From Spirochaetaceae bacterium (GTDB lineage: Bacteria; Spirochaetota; Spirochaetia; Treponematales; Rectinemataceae): 10,340 nt of DNA. Positions 1 to 6,663 of this stretch are shown here, piece after piece. The stretch is from NCBI GenBank assembly GCA_016794765.1, contig JAEUJG010000073.1, positions 1 through 10,340 on the forward strand. The letters run 5' to 3'. The notes under the pieces are model-generated. The model saw only the letters and a list, made by a program, of their open reading frames with translations, ran no database searches and was not told where the DNA came from. A program made the position numbers and the translations under genes. Every line of letters starts with the position of its first letter. Within the stretch, counting starts at the first letter, position 1.

Positions 1-48
1 GGCACTAGCACCTCAAGCTAGCGTGTCTACCAATTCCACCATCGCCGC
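1..48 (-). tRNA. tRNA-Leu (anticodon GAG), 5' part only
   Basis: Read on the minus strand, the first 48 bases form the 5' portion of a leucine tRNA. The acceptor strand GCGGCGA lies at 48-42, followed by TG and a D-arm containing AATTGGTAGAC, as in bacterial tRNA-Leu. The anticodon stem CTAGC/GCTAG pairs perfectly around the loop TTGAGGT (16-10), giving anticodon GAG at 14-12. The gene is cut by the window edge where the variable arm begins, so the T-arm and 3' acceptor strand are not visible. The GAG anticodon reads CUC/CUU leucine codons; CTC is very common in the genes here. It is transcribed divergently from cstA. Confidence 0.92.
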
Positions 49-61
49 TCGGGACAAGGAA

Positions 62-91
62 TATATATCCGATCAGCCCACGAAATGTCAA
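62..91 (-). promoter_or_regulatory. Promoter of tRNA-Leu
   Basis: The minus strand has a perfect -35 hexamer TTGACA (91-86), an 18-base spacer and a -10-like TATATA (67-62). Predicted transcription starts near 55, about 7 bases before the mature tRNA end. A 10-base A tract (113-104 on this strand) falls at about -58 to -49, the position of a distal UP-element subsite. The AT repeat makes the exact -10 register uncertain: TATATT at 65-60 also fits, with a longer spacer. Confidence 0.7.
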
Positions 92-127
92 TCGCCCGAG
101 ACGTTTTTTTTTTGCACGCGATTGCGT

Positions 128-156
128 TTGACGTACATGGATACTCTGCGTAGAAT
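128..156 (+). promoter_or_regulatory. Sigma-70-type promoter of cstA
   Basis: TTGACG (128-133) and TAGAAT (151-156) are separated by exactly 17 bases, and each differs from consensus at one position. The start site would be near 163, giving a leader of only about 15 bases that holds little more than the ribosome binding site. The T tract at 104-113 lies at about -59 to -50 relative to this start. I see no CRP-like TGTGA-N6-TCACA site here, although enterobacterial cstA is cAMP-CRP controlled. Confidence 0.75.
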
Positions 157-166
157 GTCTCAAACT

Positions 167-173
167 AAGGAGG
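167..173 (+). promoter_or_regulatory. Shine-Dalgarno site of cstA
   Basis: AAGGAGG ends 4 bases before the ATG at 178. It is the strongest ribosome binding site in the window and fixes the cstA start. Confidence 0.85.
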
Positions 174-177
174 CTCC

Positions 178-1860
178 ATGAGTACTCTCATCGCAGTAGT
201 GGCATTCGTCATCTACGTGGTCTTCTACTTCACCTACGGGAAGACGCTCCAGACAAAGCTCCTCAAGAGCCACGAGGCTCCGGACGCGCCCTCGAAGCGC
301 CTATCCGACGGCGTGGACTACGTCCCCACGTCGAAGTTCGTCCTCTTCGGGCACCACTTCGCCTCCATCGCCGGCGCCGGCCCCATCACGGGCCCCGCGA
401 TGGCCGTCGCCTGGGGCTGGCTGCCCGGTCTCCTGTGGATCTGGTTCGGCAACATCTTCCTCGGCGCCATCCATGACTACCTGGCCCTCGCCGCCTCCGT
501 CCGCTACGACGGACGCTCGATGCAGGTCGTCGCCCAGGACATGATCGGCAAGAAGGCCGGCAAGACCTTCGGCTGGTTCATCATGTTCCTCTGCATCCTG
601 GTCGTCGCCGCCTTCGGCGACATCGTCGCCGGCCAGTTCGCCGCCGACGGCCGCGTCTTCTGGGCCTTCGTCTTCTTCTGCGTCGCGGCCTTCATCGCCG
701 GCTTCGCGATGTACCGCTCCAAGCTCGGCCTGGGCTACGGCACCATCATCGGCCTCGTCCTCGTCGGAATCGCCTTCTGGGCCTCCGGATTCATGCCCCA
801 GGCTTGGAGCAAGGACGTCTACTTCCTCATCATCTTCGTCTACATCGTCCTGGCCTCCACCCTCCCGGTCAATCTCCTCCTCCAGCCCCGCGACTACCTG
901 TCGTCGTACTTCCTGTACTTTGGCCTCTTGGTCGGCGGCGTCGCGGCCCTGATCAGCTTCCAGCCCCTCGACTCCATCCCCGCCTTCACCAGCTTCAGCG
1001 CGAAGGTCATCGCGGGACAGCCCTCGCCCTTCTGGCCGACCATCCCCCTCATCATCGCCTGCGGCGCCCTCTCCGGCTTCCACGCCCTCGTCGCCTCCGG
1101 CACGAGCTCGAAGCAGCTCAAGGAGGAGAAGGACGCCCTCTTCGTCGGCTACGGCGCCATGCTCGTCGAGGGATTCCTCTCCACCCTCGTCATCATCTCC
1201 ATCGCCGGCTTCGGCGCCGCCGCCCTGGGCGACAAGCTTCTGGCAACCCCCGCCCTCGGCCGCTTCGTGCAGTCCTTCTCGAAGATGGTCAGCTCCCAGC
1301 TGCCCTTCCTCCCGATGAGCTTCATGACCCTCTTCGCCGCGGTCTGGGTCTCCACCTTCGCCCTCACCACTCTGGACACGACGAACCGCCTGGGCCGCTA
1401 CATCATCCAGGAGATGGTCGAGCCGCTGAAGGGCAAGAGCGAGGGACTCTACAAGTTCCTCGGGAACAAGTGGGTCGCCTCCGTCATCATCGCCTTCACC
1501 GGCATCTTCCTCGCCCGCTCCGGCGGCTACAGCTTCCTCTGGCCGGCCTTCTCCGGCGCGAACCAGCTCCTGGCCTCCGTGGTCATGCTGACCGTCGCCG
1601 TCTGGGTCAAGCGCAAGCTCAATCCCAAGTACATGATGGCCGTCCTCATCCCCGCCATCTTCCTCTGGGTGACCGTCACCGCGGCCCTCGTCTGGTACGA
1701 GGTCGTCGCCGTGCCGACCTTCTTCGCGGCCGGCAAGCCGACCGCCAGCCTCATCACCGGCGGCATCGTCGGCGGCATCACCCTCGTGATGCTCATCCTC
1801 AACTTCGTGATGATCGCGGGCTTCCTCAAGAACATCAAGGAGAACAAGGCCACGGCCTAA
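178..1860 (+). CDS. cstA: CstA-family carbon starvation transporter (pyruvate/peptide)
   Basis: This is a 560-residue polytopic inner-membrane protein of the CstA family. Members import pyruvate or peptides when carbon is scarce; E. coli CstA and BtsT are the studied examples. The family signature FGHHFASIAGAGPITGP (57-73) is intact. It is followed by GNIFLGAIHDY (91-101), QPRDYL (236-241), GFHALVASGTSSKQL (300-314), TTLDTTNR (397-404) and FSGANQLLA (458-466). Hydrophobic segments run from residue 4 to about 550, and the tail is short, basic and cytoplasmic-looking. At 560 residues it is shorter than E. coli CstA (about 700), like many non-enteric homologues. The start is fixed by a strong AAGGAGG site and a near-consensus promoter. 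It is transcribed alone, ending at the terminator at 1907-1939. Family assignment is secure. The substrate (pyruvate, peptides or another small acid) is inferred and cannot be read from the sequence. Confidence 0.95.
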   Translation: MSTLIAVVAFVIYVVFYFTYGKTLQTKLLKSHEAPDAPSKRLSDGVDYVPTSKFVLFGHHFASIAGAGPITGPAMAVAWGWLPGLLWIWFGNIFLGAIHDYLALAASVRYDGRSMQVVAQDMIGKKAGKTFGWFIMFLCILVVAAFGDIVAGQFAADGRVFWAFVFFCVAAFIAGFAMYRSKLGLGYGTIIGLVLVGIAFWASGFMPQAWSKDVYFLIIFVYIVLASTLPVNLLLQPRDYLSSYFLYFGLLVGGVAALISFQPLDSIPAFTSFSAKVIAGQPSPFWPTIPLIIACGALSGFHALVASGTSSKQLKEEKDALFVGYGAMLVEGFLSTLVIISIAGFGAAALGDKLLATPALGRFVQSFSKMVSSQLPFLPMSFMTLFAAVWVSTFALTTLDTTNRLGRYIIQEMVEPLKGKSEGLYKFLGNKWVASVIIAFTGIFLARSGGYSFLWPAFSGANQLLASVVMLTVAVWVKRKLNPKYMMAVLIPAIFLWVTVTAALVWYEVVAVPTFFAAGKPTASLITGGIVGGITLVMLILNFVMIAGFLKNIKENKATA

Positions 1861-1870
1861 ACCTCCCGCG

Positions 1871-1894
1871 CCCTTGGGCCGAAGGGCCCAAGGG
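1871..1894 (+). other. Perfect hairpin after cstA
   Basis: A 10-bp perfect stem, CCCTTGGGCC with GGCCCAAGGG, closes a GAAG tetraloop 10 bases after the cstA stop. No T tract follows, so it is not an intrinsic terminator by itself. It may protect the mRNA 3' end or act with the terminator hairpin that begins 12 bases later. Confidence 0.7.
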
Positions 1895-1906
1895 CCCCTG
1901 TCCGGA

Positions 1907-1939
1907 AGAAAGGGCTTCCTCGCGGAGCCCTTTCTTTTT
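1907..1939 (+). terminator. Intrinsic terminator of cstA
   Basis: A 9-bp stem AGAAAGGGC (1907-1915) with GCCCTTTCT (1927-1935) is extended by TCC/GGA past one bulged T, with loop TCGC. A run of five T (1935-1939) follows. This is a typical rho-independent terminator separating cstA from the next operon. Confidence 0.88.
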
Positions 1940-1990
1940 ATATTAAGCATCGCGGAGCGGGCGGCCGCCGGCTTCGGGAAAGGGAAGAGC

Positions 1991-2275
1991 ATGCAAGGAC
2001 GGCATTTGGCGACCTACCTGCGGAAGATCGCCGGGACAATAGCCCAGGTGAACCGCGAAAAGGCCGTGGAATTCGTGGAGTTCGAGCTCAAGGAGCTCGA
2101 GAACATCTTCTCCCTCCTCATCCTGGGCGGCTTCGTCGGACTTCCCTCCCCCCCGGCCCCCATCGCGATGGAGTTGTTCCCCCTGATGGAGCGCGAGCTC
2201 AGGATCATGCTCTCGCGCTCCGATTTCGCGCAGGACCCCTTGGCGGCCCTCATGGGCATCCTGCAGGTCGACTGA
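1991..2275 (+). CDS. Small helical protein of ArsA-type operon (unknown family)
   Basis: This 94-residue protein is first in a four-gene operon. I do not recognise a named family. Residues 1-38 look like an amphipathic, charged helix. A hydrophobic stretch (about 40-50, IFSLLILGGFVG) leads into a proline-rich turn LPSPPAP (51-57). The remainder (58-90) is again helical, rich in Met, Glu and Arg. It has no signal peptide and no cysteine. The ATG at 1991 is chosen because AAGGGA (1980-1985) lies 5 bases upstream; the frame is open further 5' but that would run back through the terminator. The ArsA-type ATPase gene starts 13 bases downstream, so the protein is most likely a partner or adaptor of that ATPase. 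No enzymatic role is suggested by the sequence. Confidence 0.75.
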   Translation: MQGRHLATYLRKIAGTIAQVNREKAVEFVEFELKELENIFSLLILGGFVGLPSPPAPIAMELFPLMERELRIMLSRSDFAQDPLAALMGILQVD

Positions 2276-2288
2276 AAGCCGGTACACG

Positions 2289-3221
2289 ATGGTAAGCAAC
2301 GCGTTTTTCCTGGGCAAGGGCGGGGTCGGCAAGACGACCGTCTCCGCCGCCTTCGCCCTCTCCCTGGCCCGGACGGGCAGGAAGGTCCTCATCGCCTCCC
2401 TCGATCCAGCGCACAACTTGGGCGACGTCCTGGAGGCGCAGCTCACGGACAAGCCCAGGCGCGTGGAGGACAACCTCGACGCCCTGGAAGTGGACCTGGG
2501 CGCCTGGGTTGACCGCTATCTCAAGGAGAGCAAGGACGAGCTCAAGAGCACCTACTCCTACAACCTCGCCCTCAACCTCGACTCCTTCTTCGACATCATG
2601 AAGTACTCGCCCGGCACGGAGGAGTATGCCGTCCTCTGGGCCATCGAGCACATCCGCTGCGAATTGGCCGGGGGTTACGACATCGTCGTCTTCGATACCC
2701 CGCCCACGGCCCTCTCCCTGCGCTTCCTCGCGATGCCAGCGATCTCCACGCGCTGGGTGGCCGAGCTCACGAAGCTCCGCGAGCGCATCCTCACGCGGCG
2801 CCAGACCATCACCAGGATCAATCCCTCCTCGCCCGTGGCCTCGAGCTGCACCGACAAGGATTCGGACGCGGTCTACGGCAAGCTCGGCTCGATCAAGGGC
2901 AGGTTGGCCGGCCTCCAGTCGCTCTTCAGCGAAGAGAGCTACGTGGCCGTCGTCGTCAACCAGGACGTCCTCTCCATCAGCGAGGCCAGGCGCATCGCCG
3001 ACGAGCTTGACCGCATCGACGTCCCCTTGAACGCGATCTGCGTCAACAAGCGCGGCCTCACGGAGGCTCCCTGGAACCTCGACCCGAGACTCAAGTCCTC
3101 CAAGCGTTTCGAATTCGACTTCCTCCGCGGGGGCCTCGCCGCCCGCGACGACCTACGTTCCCTGGACAACCCAGGCCTCGTCGCCGACTTCATGGCCGCG
3201 GCCTCGAAAGGAAGAGCATGA
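2289..3221 (+). CDS. ArsA/Get3-family ATPase
   Basis: This 310-residue, single-domain SIMIBI-class P-loop ATPase belongs to the ArsA/Get3 branch. The deviant Walker A GKGGVGKTT (9-17) has both the signature lysine K10 and the phosphate-binding K15. Switch I is DPAHNLGD (39-46), almost the Get3/ArsA form. Switch II is DTPPTALSLRFLAMP (136-150), compared with DTAPTGHTLR in Get3. VNQ (223-225) and VNK (252-254) sit in the usual strands, with S..E..R between them. It is about the length of one ArsA half. The Get3 zinc CxxC and the ArsA metalloid cysteines are absent (its cysteines are isolated: C124, C187, C251), so arsenite export and classical Get3 zinc dimerisation are not supported. Its stop overlaps the next start (ATGA). 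It probably works as a dimeric ATP-driven switch with the membrane and MIP18-like partners downstream. The cargo is unknown. Confidence 0.9.
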   Translation: MVSNAFFLGKGGVGKTTVSAAFALSLARTGRKVLIASLDPAHNLGDVLEAQLTDKPRRVEDNLDALEVDLGAWVDRYLKESKDELKSTYSYNLALNLDSFFDIMKYSPGTEEYAVLWAIEHIRCELAGGYDIVVFDTPPTALSLRFLAMPAISTRWVAELTKLRERILTRRQTITRINPSSPVASSCTDKDSDAVYGKLGSIKGRLAGLQSLFSEESYVAVVVNQDVLSISEARRIADELDRIDVPLNAICVNKRGLTEAPWNLDPRLKSSKRFEFDFLRGGLAARDDLRSLDNPGLVADFMAAASKGRA

Positions 3222-3862
3222 ACCCCTATCTCCTGAGCGCCCTCGTCATCCTGGCCCTCGCCGCGACGGCGCAGTACTACCTCGGCACGAAAAAGAACCG
3301 CGTCATCGCGTCCGCCATCTCCAAGGGGGCCGAGGCGGTCCTGAAACCGACGATGACCAACTACGTCAACATCGGGGGAGCCATCGGCCACAATTTTTCC
3401 TACTCCCTCTCCGGCGGCCCCTGGACGAGCGCCAAGGGCACGATGACCCTCTCCCCCCGCCACTCCCTCCTCTATCTCCCCTTCTCCCGTCTCCTCGGCC
3501 TCGGCGTCGATCGCTTTTTCATCAACCTCTTCACGAAGCGGAAGCTTCGCGGCGAGGGCCATGTCCTCGACGCGGGCGAACTCCGTCGGGCGAAAATCGA
3601 CGGACTCGCCGAGATGGAGCGCCGCGAGGTGGAGGCGGGAGGCAGGCGCTTCGTCCTTCTTTGGCGGGGAGCCGACCTTTCGGGCGAACTCGAGGCCCTG
3701 CTGAGCGCGATGCCCGATCCGAAGCGGCTCAGGCACTTCTGCGCCTACGCGGACAACAAGACCTTCTTCCTCAAGACCTATCCGGCCGCGGGCAACGTCG
3801 AGGACGACCTCAAGGCATTGCTGCCCCGATTGGACGCCTTTTTGGAAAAGGCGAAGGAGTGA
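3218..3862 (+). CDS. N-terminally membrane-anchored protein, unknown family
   Basis: This 214-residue protein has one N-terminal transmembrane segment (about 3-22) followed at once by TKKNR. By the positive-inside rule this places the rest in the cytoplasm, on the same side as the ATPase. The soluble part contains a glycine-rich segment NIGGAIGHNFSYSL (51-64), then TMTLSPRHSLLYLPFSRL (75-92). Next are a basic patch TKRKLRGEGH (106-115) and an alpha/beta C-terminal region (about 140-214) with HFCAYADNKTFFL (173-185). I know no named family for it. The start overlaps the ATPase stop by ATGA, with AGGA 5 bases upstream, so the two are translationally coupled and probably made in comparable amounts. 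A membrane docking protein for the ATPase is the simplest reading, by inference only. Confidence 0.85.
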   Translation: MNPYLLSALVILALAATAQYYLGTKKNRVIASAISKGAEAVLKPTMTNYVNIGGAIGHNFSYSLSGGPWTSAKGTMTLSPRHSLLYLPFSRLLGLGVDRFFINLFTKRKLRGEGHVLDAGELRRAKIDGLAEMERREVEAGGRRFVLLWRGADLSGELEALLSAMPDPKRLRHFCAYADNKTFFLKTYPAAGNVEDDLKALLPRLDAFLEKAKE

Positions 3863-3864
3863 GC

Positions 3865-4143
3865 ATGGAGCTGGATTCCGCCAATCGGTCTAAGTTGGAC
3901 GCGGTGCTGGCCAGGGTGAAGGAGCCCCTGTCCGAGCTCACGCTCCAGGAGCTCGGCCTCGTATCCAAGTTCACCTATTCGGCCAAGGAGAAGACCATCG
4001 TCGCCGCCCTCAACGTGGACGCGGCGCGTTTCGAGTGTCCCGCCTGCTCGGCGATGTACGGCGAAGTCATCCAGGGCATCGAACGCAACCTGCGGGAGGA
4101 GCTCCTCAAGGAGTTCCCCGGTTTCACGATACTCTTCGAGTAG
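3865..4143 (+). CDS. MIP18 (DUF59)-like small protein with CPAC motif
   Basis: This 92-residue protein fits the MIP18/DUF59 fold pattern. It has an N-terminal helix (LDAVLARVKEPL, 11-22), the segment LTLQELGLVSKFTYS (25-39), a beta strand (KTIVAALNV, 43-51), then a CP motif followed by a long amphipathic helix (63-83). The CP motif is CPAC (58-61), so the family's metal-handling cysteine is present plus a second one at +3. MIP18 proteins such as SufT act in Fe-S cluster maturation, and in Mrp/ApbC-type proteins this domain is fused to a MinD-like ATPase. Here a separate MIP18-like protein is encoded with an ArsA-type ATPase. AAGGAG lies 5 bases before the ATG, which is 2 bases after the previous stop. 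It is the last gene of the operon. The assignment rests on motif pattern, not a search. Confidence 0.7.
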   Translation: MELDSANRSKLDAVLARVKEPLSELTLQELGLVSKFTYSAKEKTIVAALNVDAARFECPACSAMYGEVIQGIERNLREELLKEFPGFTILFE

Positions 4144-4163
4144 CCGGAAGGCCCGCACCGAAG

Positions 4164-4197
4164 ACAAAACCCGGCTTCCAAGGCCGGGTTTTGTTTT
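4164..4197 (+). terminator. Strong bidirectional terminator
   Basis: A perfect 12-bp stem, ACAAAACCCGGC (4164-4175) with GCCGGGTTTTGT (4183-4194), closes a 7-base loop and is followed by TTTT. The A-rich foot on the 5' arm gives T-rich sequence on the minus strand as well. It can therefore end both the ArsA-type operon and the convergent acetyltransferase gene. Confidence 0.88.
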
Positions 4198-4261
4198 GCC
4201 GTCGCCCGTCGCGACCCGGCGCGGCTTTGATCGGGCCGCCGCCGCGGAACGTCCGCGCGGC

Positions 4262-4819
4262 TCAGGAACGCGCCGGCGGCAGGACGCTCGGACCCAGCTC
4301 CTCCGCCAGAAGATCCATGAAGACCACGTCATGGTAGGCGCCGCCGTAGAAATGCGCCTTGCGCCTCCGCCCGATCTCCTTGAAGCCGACCTTCCGGTAC
4401 GAGGCCATGCCTCGCTCGTTGTAGTCGTAGACCCGCAACATAAGGCTTCGCAGGTTGAGGACGTTGAAGGCGTAGTCGGCGAGGAGGCGCAGGGCCTCGG
4501 TGCCGTAGCCCCTGCCCCGCTTCGATTCCTCGCCGATGAAGAGGCCGATCTCGGCCGTGCGGTTCGTATGCTCGATGTCCATGAGGCCGCAGTTGCCGAG
4601 GAGCTCGTCCGAGCCGCGCTCGACGATCGCGTAGTTGTGCTCCTTGGCCAGGTGGGAGAGGAGATCGCGCTCGCCGTGGACGGTGACGTTGAGCGCGGCC
4701 AACGTGAGAAAGCGGGTCGTCGACAGGTCGTTGAGCCAAAGGGCATAGCGCTCCGCGTCGTCGAGCGAGATGGGCGAAAGATAGACCCTCTCGCCCGGGA
4801 GCTTGGGCAGGTACTTCAT
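4262..4819 (-). CDS. GNAT acetyltransferase, RimJ/RimL type
   Basis: This is a 185-residue, single-domain cytoplasmic N-acetyltransferase. It opens with GERVYLSPISLDDAERYALW (9-28), the usual RimJ/RimL-like start. GNCGLMDI (75-82) and AEIGLFIGEE (89-98) lead into the acetyl-CoA pyrophosphate loop RGRGYG (101-106). N134, Y141 and VGF (144-146) follow at the positions normal for the family. Members acetylate protein N-termini, ribosomal proteins, antibiotics or polyamine-like amines; the substrate is not deducible here. AGGAGG (4830-4825) lies 5 bases upstream and fixes the start. It follows the SulP gene by 68 bases on the same strand and may be read through from it, but it also has a possible promoter of its own. 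Confidence 0.92.
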   Translation of the reverse strand: MKYLPKLPGERVYLSPISLDDAERYALWLNDLSTTRFLTLAALNVTVHGERDLLSHLAKEHNYAIVERGSDELLGNCGLMDIEHTNRTAEIGLFIGEESKRGRGYGTEALRLLADYAFNVLNLRSLMLRVYDYNERGMASYRKVGFKEIGRRRKAHFYGGAYHDVVFMDLLAEELGPSVLPPARS

Positions 4820-4836
4820 GGAGGCCTCCTCGCGCG

Positions 4837-4865
4837 ATGTTAGCCCATGCGCGGGGAGGCCGCAA
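4837..4865 (-). promoter_or_regulatory. Possible promoter of the GNAT gene
   Basis: On the minus strand, TTGCGG (4865-4860) and TAACAT (4842-4837) are separated by 17 bases. Transcription would start near 4830, at the first base of the Shine-Dalgarno site, leaving a leader of about 11 bases. The hexamer matches are modest, so this is tentative. Confidence 0.35.
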
Positions 4866-4887
4866 GCGCGGCGCGGCGGTCCCGCGG

Positions 4888-6657
4888 CTAGAGCTTGGTC
4901 CTGGAAGGCCGCGGCGGGCGCCCGCCCTCGGCGCGCGGATCCTCCTCGCGGCGGCGGGACCGCCGTCGCGCCGTGATGATCGCCTCGGCCCTCGCGAGCG
5001 CGTCGGCGAAAGTCTCGACGATGTTTTCCTCTCCGATTTCCACGTCGAGGCCCATCTTGGCGATGGCGGCTTTCGGCTGTTCCCGCGCTTCCGCCAAGAC
5101 GAGCGCGGTACCGCGTTTCTTGGCGTGCAGGGCGAAACTTGACAAGGCGTTGAGTCCGGTCGCGTCTATCGCCGGCACATGCCGCAACCTGAGCACGAAG
5201 ACGAGGGGCGGCCGCTCAACTTCGCTTTCGGCGTCTTGGAGAATGTCGGCCACCCCGAAAAAAAAGGGACCGTTGATCTCGAATACCTCGACGCCCTTCG
5301 CGCGCGACCGTACGCTTTCGTCAGCGGCCGGTTCGTAAGCGCCTGGTTCCAGGCCTTCATGGACATCCTTCGACAGGCCTGATACTTCGATCATGCGCCG
5401 GAGGAACAAGAAGGTCGCGAGCACGAGTCCCGCCTCCACGGCGGTGGTGATGCCCACGGTGAGCGCGAGGGCGAGCGTGACGAGGAGAACGACCGCGTCG
5501 CTCTTTGGCGCGCATCGCAGAAGCCGGAGGACGCGACCGAGATCGCTCATGTCCCAGGCGACCAGCATGAGCACGGCGGAGAGGCTCGCCAAGGGTATCG
5601 CCGCGGCGAAGGGGGCGAGAACAAGGAGAAAAAGCAACAGCGTACCTGCGTGGATCACGCCGGAAAAGGGACTCCTCGCGCCCGACTTGATGTTCGTGGC
5701 GGTACGGGCGATCGCGCCGGTGACGGGAACGCCGCCGAAAAAACCCGCGACCATGTTGGCCGCGCCTTGGGCGACGAGTTCCATGTTCGAATCGTGGCGA
5801 TCGCCCGTCATCCCGTCGGCGACGACCGAGGATAAAAGGGACTCGAGGGAAACGAGGAAAGCCATCGTGAAAGCCTCGGGAAGAAGATCCCTCGCCAAGG
5901 CGAACCCGAAGGCAGGCGGAGCCAGCCTCGGGAATCCCGAGGGAATGCCGCCGAACCGGCTTTGGATCGTTTCCACGGGCAATCCGAGAAGGCTCGCCGC
6001 GGCCGTGGCGGCGGCGATGCCGACGATCGCGGAGGGAAACCGCGGCGCGAACCGCCGAGCGAGGAGCAGCACACAGAGCGTGCCGATCCCGAGCGCGAGC
6101 GCCGGCGGATTGAAACCGCCGGCGTGACCGGCGTAGGAAACGATTTGCGAGGGAAAATCGGGAGGTAGGGAGTCGATCGGCAGGCCGGCGAAATCCTTCA
6201 CCTGCTGTGAAAAAATGACGGCGCCGATACCCGCCGTGAATCCGGTCGTGACCGGATAGGGTATGTACTTGATGAGCTTGCCAAAGCCGCTGAGACCGAA
6301 AAAGACAAGCATGACGCCGGCAAGGAAGGTGGCCACGGCGAGGGCCGGGAGACCGCGGGCGGCGATGATCGAATAGGAGACGACGACGAGGGTGCCCGAA
6401 GGTCCGGATATCTGGAAGCGGCCACCCCCAAGAAGACTGGCGACCAAGCCCGCTATGGTGGCCGCGTAGATTCCTTGGGCGGGCGAAGCTCCGGAGGCGA
6501 TGGCGATGGCCATCGAAAGAGGGAGCGCCACGATGCCTACGGTCAGGCCGGAGAGCGCGTCCTTTCGAAAATCAAGGCGCCCATATCCGTTCTTGACTGC
6601 GCGCAAGATCGCCGGCCTAAGGTCCGGGAGGTTGAAATGTTTTTCTGGTTGCCCCAT
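4888..6657 (-). CDS. SulP-family anion transporter with STAS domain
   Basis: This 589-residue SulP (SLC26-type) transporter has a membrane domain at about 33-425. It carries the SulP marks SPAQGIYAATIAG (58-70), QISGPSGTL (82-90) and PVTGAIARTATNIKSGARSP (311-330). A C-terminal STAS domain (about 455-555) contains FEINGPFFFGVADIL (459-473) and HVPAIDATGLNAL (493-505). Family members move sulfate, bicarbonate or dicarboxylates across the inner membrane. No linked carbonic anhydrase or sulfate gene points to a substrate. The last 25 residues are rich in Arg, Pro and Glu and look disordered. The frame is open back to 6834, but that start would overlap the P460 gene by 128 bases and give an unlikely N-terminus, so MGQPEKHF at 6657 is preferred. 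It has no Shine-Dalgarno sequence; a -10-like box 6 bases upstream suggests a leaderless mRNA. Confidence 0.93.
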   Translation of the reverse strand: MGQPEKHFNLPDLRPAILRAVKNGYGRLDFRKDALSGLTVGIVALPLSMAIAIASGASPAQGIYAATIAGLVASLLGGGRFQISGPSGTLVVVSYSIIAARGLPALAVATFLAGVMLVFFGLSGFGKLIKYIPYPVTTGFTAGIGAVIFSQQVKDFAGLPIDSLPPDFPSQIVSYAGHAGGFNPPALALGIGTLCVLLLARRFAPRFPSAIVGIAAATAAASLLGLPVETIQSRFGGIPSGFPRLAPPAFGFALARDLLPEAFTMAFLVSLESLLSSVVADGMTGDRHDSNMELVAQGAANMVAGFFGGVPVTGAIARTATNIKSGARSPFSGVIHAGTLLLFLLVLAPFAAAIPLASLSAVLMLVAWDMSDLGRVLRLLRCAPKSDAVVLLVTLALALTVGITTAVEAGLVLATFLFLRRMIEVSGLSKDVHEGLEPGAYEPAADESVRSRAKGVEVFEINGPFFFGVADILQDAESEVERPPLVFVLRLRHVPAIDATGLNALSSFALHAKKRGTALVLAEAREQPKAAIAKMGLDVEIGEENIVETFADALARAEAIITARRRSRRREEDPRAEGGRPPRPSRTKL

Positions 6658-6663
6658 GACAAA

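Noticed and set aside
104..113. The 10-T run as the U tract of a terminator
   Set aside because: No stable hairpin precedes it and no + strand gene ends upstream; the tRNA there is on the other strand.
804..1946. A 380-codon open frame in another + frame inside cstA
   Set aside because: It is almost entirely Arg, Pro, Leu and His, a typical frame shadow of a GC-rich gene, and it runs into the terminator.
1874..1990. Longer N-terminus for the 94-aa protein from an ATG at 1874
   Set aside because: It would translate through both hairpins after cstA and has no ribosome binding site. The ATG at 1991 has one.
301..1992. A 563-codon open frame antisense to cstA
   Set aside because: The translation is low-complexity (Gly, Asp, Glu, Ala runs) with no recognisable domain, and it mirrors the strong third-position GC bias of cstA. 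It also crosses the cstA terminator.
2289..3221. Arsenite efflux ATPase (ArsA) of an ars operon
   Set aside because: The protein is a single domain without the metalloid-binding cysteines, and no arsR, arsB, arsC or arsD gene is nearby.
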